24,323 nt of DNA from a virus: the IMG/VR virus record IMGVR_UViG_3300042875_000003, positions 1 through 24,323 of that record. One strand, given 5' to 3'. Shown in pieces: positions 21,461 to 24,323 of this stretch (positions are counted from its first letter, which is position 1; every line of letters begins with the position of its first letter). A program made the position numbers and the translations under genes. The notes beneath the pieces were generated by a model. The model was not told the DNA's origin, did not search any database, and was given only the letters and a program-made list of their open reading frames with translations.

Positions 21461-21729
21461 AACCCACCTTGGACGAGAAGTTGAAGTTTGTCATCGGCGT
21501 CGGCATGACGATCACCCTGATGGGCATCGTTTTCACGGTGCTGTACTCACTCGTGTTTGTCACCCAGCCGATGGGCGGCATGGCCCCCAATGACGCACGC
21601 TTCTTCGAGTTGCTGTTCCCGATTGCCACGTTCATCACCGGCTCGTTGGGCACCCTGTTGGCCATTAACACCGACCCGGCCAAGCCCAAGAAGCCTGAGC
21701 CAACCCCCGAACCCACAGAAGGAGTTTAA
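21457..21729 (+). CDS. Putative two-span holin
   Basis: A 90-residue protein starting at an ATGA overlap. It has a short charged N-terminus (MKPTLDEKLK), a first hydrophobic span (about 11-35, FVIGVGMTITLMGIVFTVLY), a short loop with MGGMAPND, and a second span (about 50-70, FELLFPIATFITGSLGTLLA). A Pro/Lys/Glu-rich tail (PAKPKKPEPTPEPTEG) follows. Two spans, small size and direct neighbourhood to the endolysin (start 2 bases after the stop) fit a class II-type holin, which makes the inner-membrane holes that trigger lysis. Holin families are not conserved enough to confirm by eye. Confidence 0.68.
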   Translation: MKPTLDEKLKFVIGVGMTITLMGIVFTVLYSLVFVTQPMGGMAPNDARFFELLFPIATFITGSLGTLLAINTDPAKPKKPEPTPEPTEGV

Positions 21730-21731
21730 AC

Positions 21732-22199
21732 ATGACCCAACTGACCCAGAACTTCTCCCTGCATGAGCTGACCAAGTCCGAGACCGCTGCTCGTCATGAC
21801 ATGGAAAACAACCCCGGCCCCGCCGAGATTGCCAACCTGACCGAGTTGGCTGGCAAGGTACTTCAACCCATTCGGGACCACTACCAGAAGGGTGTCCACA
21901 TCAACAGCGGTTTCCGGCACCCCGACGTCAACGCCAAGGTCGGTGGTTCTAAGACGTCGGATCACTGCAAAGGTCAGGCCGCAGACATCGAAATTCCCGG
22001 CGTGGCCAATGCCGATCTGGCACAGTGGGTCAAGGACAACCTCGAGTTCACCCAGCTCATCCTCGAGTTCTACACCCCCGGCATCCCTGACAGCGGTTGG
22101 GTGCATGTGAGCTACGACCCCAAGAACCTGAAGAAGCAGGTCATGACTGCCACGAAGCAGAATGGCAAAACGGTGTACTTACCCGGTCTGGTTGCGTAA
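21732..22199 (+). CDS. Endolysin, M15-family peptidase
   Basis: A 155-residue single-domain protein with AAGGAG overlapping the end of the holin gene. It has the M15_3-type layout: an N-terminal FSLHELTKSETAARHDMENN, then SGFRHPDVNAKVGGSK (59-74), the zinc-binding block SDHCKGQAADIEI with His78 and Asp85, LILEF (Glu112) and WVHVS with His125 as third ligand. These enzymes cut peptide bonds in the peptidoglycan stem (Ala-Glu or D-Ala cross-links). There is no signal peptide, so a holin is needed for export. No separate cell-wall-binding domain is present, as is usual for Gram-negative phages. Family call is secure; exact bond specificity is not known. Confidence 0.92.
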   Translation: MTQLTQNFSLHELTKSETAARHDMENNPGPAEIANLTELAGKVLQPIRDHYQKGVHINSGFRHPDVNAKVGGSKTSDHCKGQAADIEIPGVANADLAQWVKDNLEFTQLILEFYTPGIPDSGWVHVSYDPKNLKKQVMTATKQNGKTVYLPGLVA

Positions 22200-22225
22200 A
22201 ATCCAAGCAATCTGAAGGATTTGCC

Positions 22226-24323
22226 ATGACTCTGAAAGCGCTCAAATTTCGACCCGGTGTGAATCGGGAGAACACGACCTTGACCAACGAGGGGACGTGG
22301 TTCGAGTCGGACAAGGTGCGCTTCAGGTCTGGCAGCCCCGAGAAGATCGGCGGCTGGGAAAAGGACTCCGGCACTCAGGCGTCTGGCCTTATGCCTCCAA
22401 CCGGTTCGTACTGGGGTGTGGCAAGGGCCCTGTGGAACTGGGCCAACCTGTCAGGCTACAACCTGCTGGCCGTGGGCACCAATCTGAAATACTACATCCA
22501 GAACACGGTTGGCGGTGCTTTTAACGACGTCACACCGTTGCGAGAAACCACCGCTGCCGGCGAGGCTACCTTCGCTGCCACCACTGGATCAAACATCATC
22601 ACGGTGACGGACACCGGGTCTGTTGTTCAGCAAGGCGACTTTGTGACCTTTAGTGGTGCCAAAACGCTCTCCGGCCGGCTCTCAACTGGAACAATTGCAG
22701 GTACATCCACTGGTAGCGCCACCTTCACAGCGGTAGCTCAAAGCTCAACATCTGGGGTCGGTTACGGGGCGCAGTTCACCATTACCTCTAATGGAGTTGG
22801 AGCCTATACGTTAGACGCCATTACAAACGCCGGCAATGCCTACGCAGTCTCAGACACCATTGTTATTGCCGGAGCCAGCTTGGGTGGATCAACTCCAGCC
22901 AATAACGCGACCATCACCGTTACAGCAGTCAACTCTGGAAACATTACGGCCGCTGTGCTCAACAAAGAGCATCAGGTGGCCACCGTTACTAGCTCGTCTG
23001 TTTACACCATTGTGGTCGGAGTCAATGCCACTGCAAACGACACGGGTAACGGCGGCTCATCTACCGTGGCCGAATACCAGATAAGCACCGGCTCCGATGT
23101 TTACACCGTGGGCGTGGGCTGGGGCGCAGGCGGCTGGGGTGGCATTACGCCCGGTTACTCAAACACCGGCTGGGGCGTGGCATCTTCTGCCATTGGTGTT
23201 GACGTTCAGCTCCGCACATGGAGCCAGTCAAACTGGGGTGAGGACTTGGTTCTCAATGATCGCGGTGGCCCCATCTACTACTGGAAGAACAACGCCAACC
23301 CCACCATCTTTGACCGTGCTGTGGTTCTTTCGCCAGCCAGCTCACCCCCATTTGAAACTGATGCGTACTGCCCAGAGGTGTGCAACTACGTGCTGGTGAC
23401 GGATCAGTCGCGCTTTGTGGTGGCCTACGGTGTAAACGATCCAGATGCCGCAGACCCCAACCAGCAAGACCCCATGCTGATCCGCTGGTCAGGACAAAAC
23501 GATTACGCCGTGTGGGACCCCATCGACGGCGATACCACTCAAGCAGGCTTCTTCCGCCTGACCCGTGGCTCTGAAATCATCATGGCCCAGCAGACCCGTC
23601 AAGAGGTGCTGGTGTTCACGGACGCTGCGGTCTACTCACAGCAGTATCAGGGTTTACCCTTTGTGTTCAACTTCCAGCTCTTGGCTGACAACACGTCGAT
23701 CGCCGGACCCAACGCCGTGGCAACGGCGCATGACGTGACCTACTGGATGGGCGTGGACAAGTTCTACGTCTACAACGGCCGGGTTCAGACCCTGCCCAGC
23801 ACGCTGCGCACCTACGTGTTCCAGAACATCAACCTAGACCAGCAGTACCAGATCACGGCAGGCATCAACGACGCATTCAGCGAGGTGTGGTGGTTCTACT
23901 GCTCGGCCAACTCCACCACTGTGGATCGCTATGTGGTGTACAACTACCTCGAGAACGTCTGGCACTACGGCACCATGGCCCGTACAGCTTGGATTGATGC
24001 ACCGCTTCGTCAGTTCCCTGTGGCTGCTGGCTACGGTGGGCAGGTCCTGTACCACGAGGTGGGCAACGATGACGGCTCGACCAACCCACCAGCGGCTATT
24101 GACTGCTTTATACAGTCGGCTGACTTCAACTTGGAGGATGGTGACTCGTTTGGTTACGTCTGGCGCATCATCCCTGACTTGACATTTGACGGCTCCAACG
24201 CTCCGTTTCCCACGGCGCAGTTCTCGATCAAACCACGTCAGTTCCCCGGTACGAACTACGGCACGGCCAACAACCCAGACGTGCAGAGCGCCAACAACTA
24301 CCTTGGCCAGCGAACATACAACG
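22226..24323 (+). CDS. Tail nozzle/stabilisation protein (3' end outside window)
   Basis: A frame opens at ATG 22226 after GAAGGA and stays open to the end (699 complete codons seen). The start (TLKALKFRPGVNRENTTLTN, then TWFESDKVRFRSGSPEKIGG) is familiar from gp10/nozzle-type proteins of podoviruses. The later part (about residue 320 onward) holds many Trp/Tyr/Asp strands such as IYYWKN, YVLVTDQSRFVVAY and VYSQQYQGLPF, like blades of a beta-propeller. Between about 112 and 285 there is a Thr/Ser/Ala/Gly-rich, Trp-free insert with fibre-like beta patterns, probably an extra surface domain. Nozzle proteins close the tail below the adaptor ring. The stop codon lies outside the window. Confidence 0.82.
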   Translation, partial: MTLKALKFRPGVNRENTTLTNEGTWFESDKVRFRSGSPEKIGGWEKDSGTQASGLMPPTGSYWGVARALWNWANLSGYNLLAVGTNLKYYIQNTVGGAFNDVTPLRETTAAGEATFAATTGSNIITVTDTGSVVQQGDFVTFSGAKTLSGRLSTGTIAGTSTGSATFTAVAQSSTSGVGYGAQFTITSNGVGAYTLDAITNAGNAYAVSDTIVIAGASLGGSTPANNATITVTAVNSGNITAAVLNKEHQVATVTSSSVYTIVVGVNATANDTGNGGSSTVAEYQISTGSDVYTVGVGWGAGGWGGITPGYSNTGWGVASSAIGVDVQLRTWSQSNWGEDLVLNDRGGPIYYWKNNANPTIFDRAVVLSPASSPPFETDAYCPEVCNYVLVTDQSRFVVAYGVNDPDAADPNQQDPMLIRWSGQNDYAVWDPIDGDTTQAGFFRLTRGSEIIMAQQTRQEVLVFTDAAVYSQQYQGLPFVFNFQLLADNTSIAGPNAVATAHDVTYWMGVDKFYVYNGRVQTLPSTLRTYVFQNINLDQQYQITAGINDAFSEVWWFYCSANSTTVDRYVVYNYLENVWHYGTMARTAWIDAPLRQFPVAAGYGGQVLYHEVGNDDGSTNPPAAIDCFIQSADFNLEDGDSFGYVWRIIPDLTFDGSNAPFPTAQFSIKPRQFPGTNYGTANNPDVQSANNYLGQRTYN

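Noticed and set aside
1-24323. tRNA genes, integrase, attachment sites or insertion sequences
   Set aside because: Intergenic spaces are too short and none shows cloverleaf arms, terminal inverted repeats or recombinase motifs.

Overview
The window is a 24.3-kb piece of a tailed double-stranded DNA phage genome. Every supported gene lies on the + strand. Genes are packed head to tail, many with ATGA, TAATG or 8-base overlaps, and no gene-free stretch exceeds about 155 bases. The virion plan is a P22/SU10-like short-tailed phage: a portal with a long helical C-terminus, a coiled-coil scaffold, an HK97-fold-type coat protein, two gp4/SU10-type connector proteins and a gp10/nozzle-type protein. 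I see no tape-measure, tail-tube or sheath gene. The host should be Gram-negative, because the phage carries a two-component spanin (Rz with an embedded Rz1) and two further lipoproteins. Base composition is moderately G+C-rich. An aquatic proteobacterial host is my guess from family resemblance and is not proven by the sequence.

Layout. (1) 1-1995: portal, cut at its 5' end, then a small gene and a hairpin terminator (about 2231-2254). (2) 2273-5667: head module with a GroES-like co-chaperonin, scaffold, two small virion proteins and the major capsid protein, closed by a strong TTCG-loop terminator (5675-5701). A candidate promoter follows directly. (3) 5821-7047: two beta-rich virion proteins with a tiny coiled-coil gene between them. 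(4) 7040-9983: a cassette of short, very basic proteins of unknown function that share Gly-Gly patches and a repeated C-terminal tag (RADGCAQRGKT and relatives). One putative coiled-coil/membrane protein lies inside it. (5) 9983-12165: two connector genes flanking a zinc-ribbon protein and two more small basic proteins. (6) 12162-19900: appendage and tail-fibre region, including a protein made of eleven exact 20-residue repeats, a C1q-like jelly-roll candidate and three copies of a polyglycine-rich module. (7) 19921-22199: lysis cassette with a lipoprotein, Rz/Rz1, a membrane protein, a tiny Cys-rich lipoprotein, a holin candidate and an M15-type peptidase endolysin. (8) 22226-end: nozzle/stabilisation-type protein, cut by the window end.

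How it fits together. The portal, scaffold and coat build the procapsid, possibly helped by the phage GroES acting with host GroEL. The connectors and nozzle close the head and make the short tail. The fibre genes supply host-recognition parts, and the lysis cassette opens all three envelope layers. The least explained part is the basic-protein cassette with its recurring GG and RADGC tags. An over-representation of the palindrome GTTTAAAC is a second unexplained signal. TerL, ejection proteins, replication genes, integrase, tRNAs, CRISPR arrays and insertion sequences are not seen in this window.
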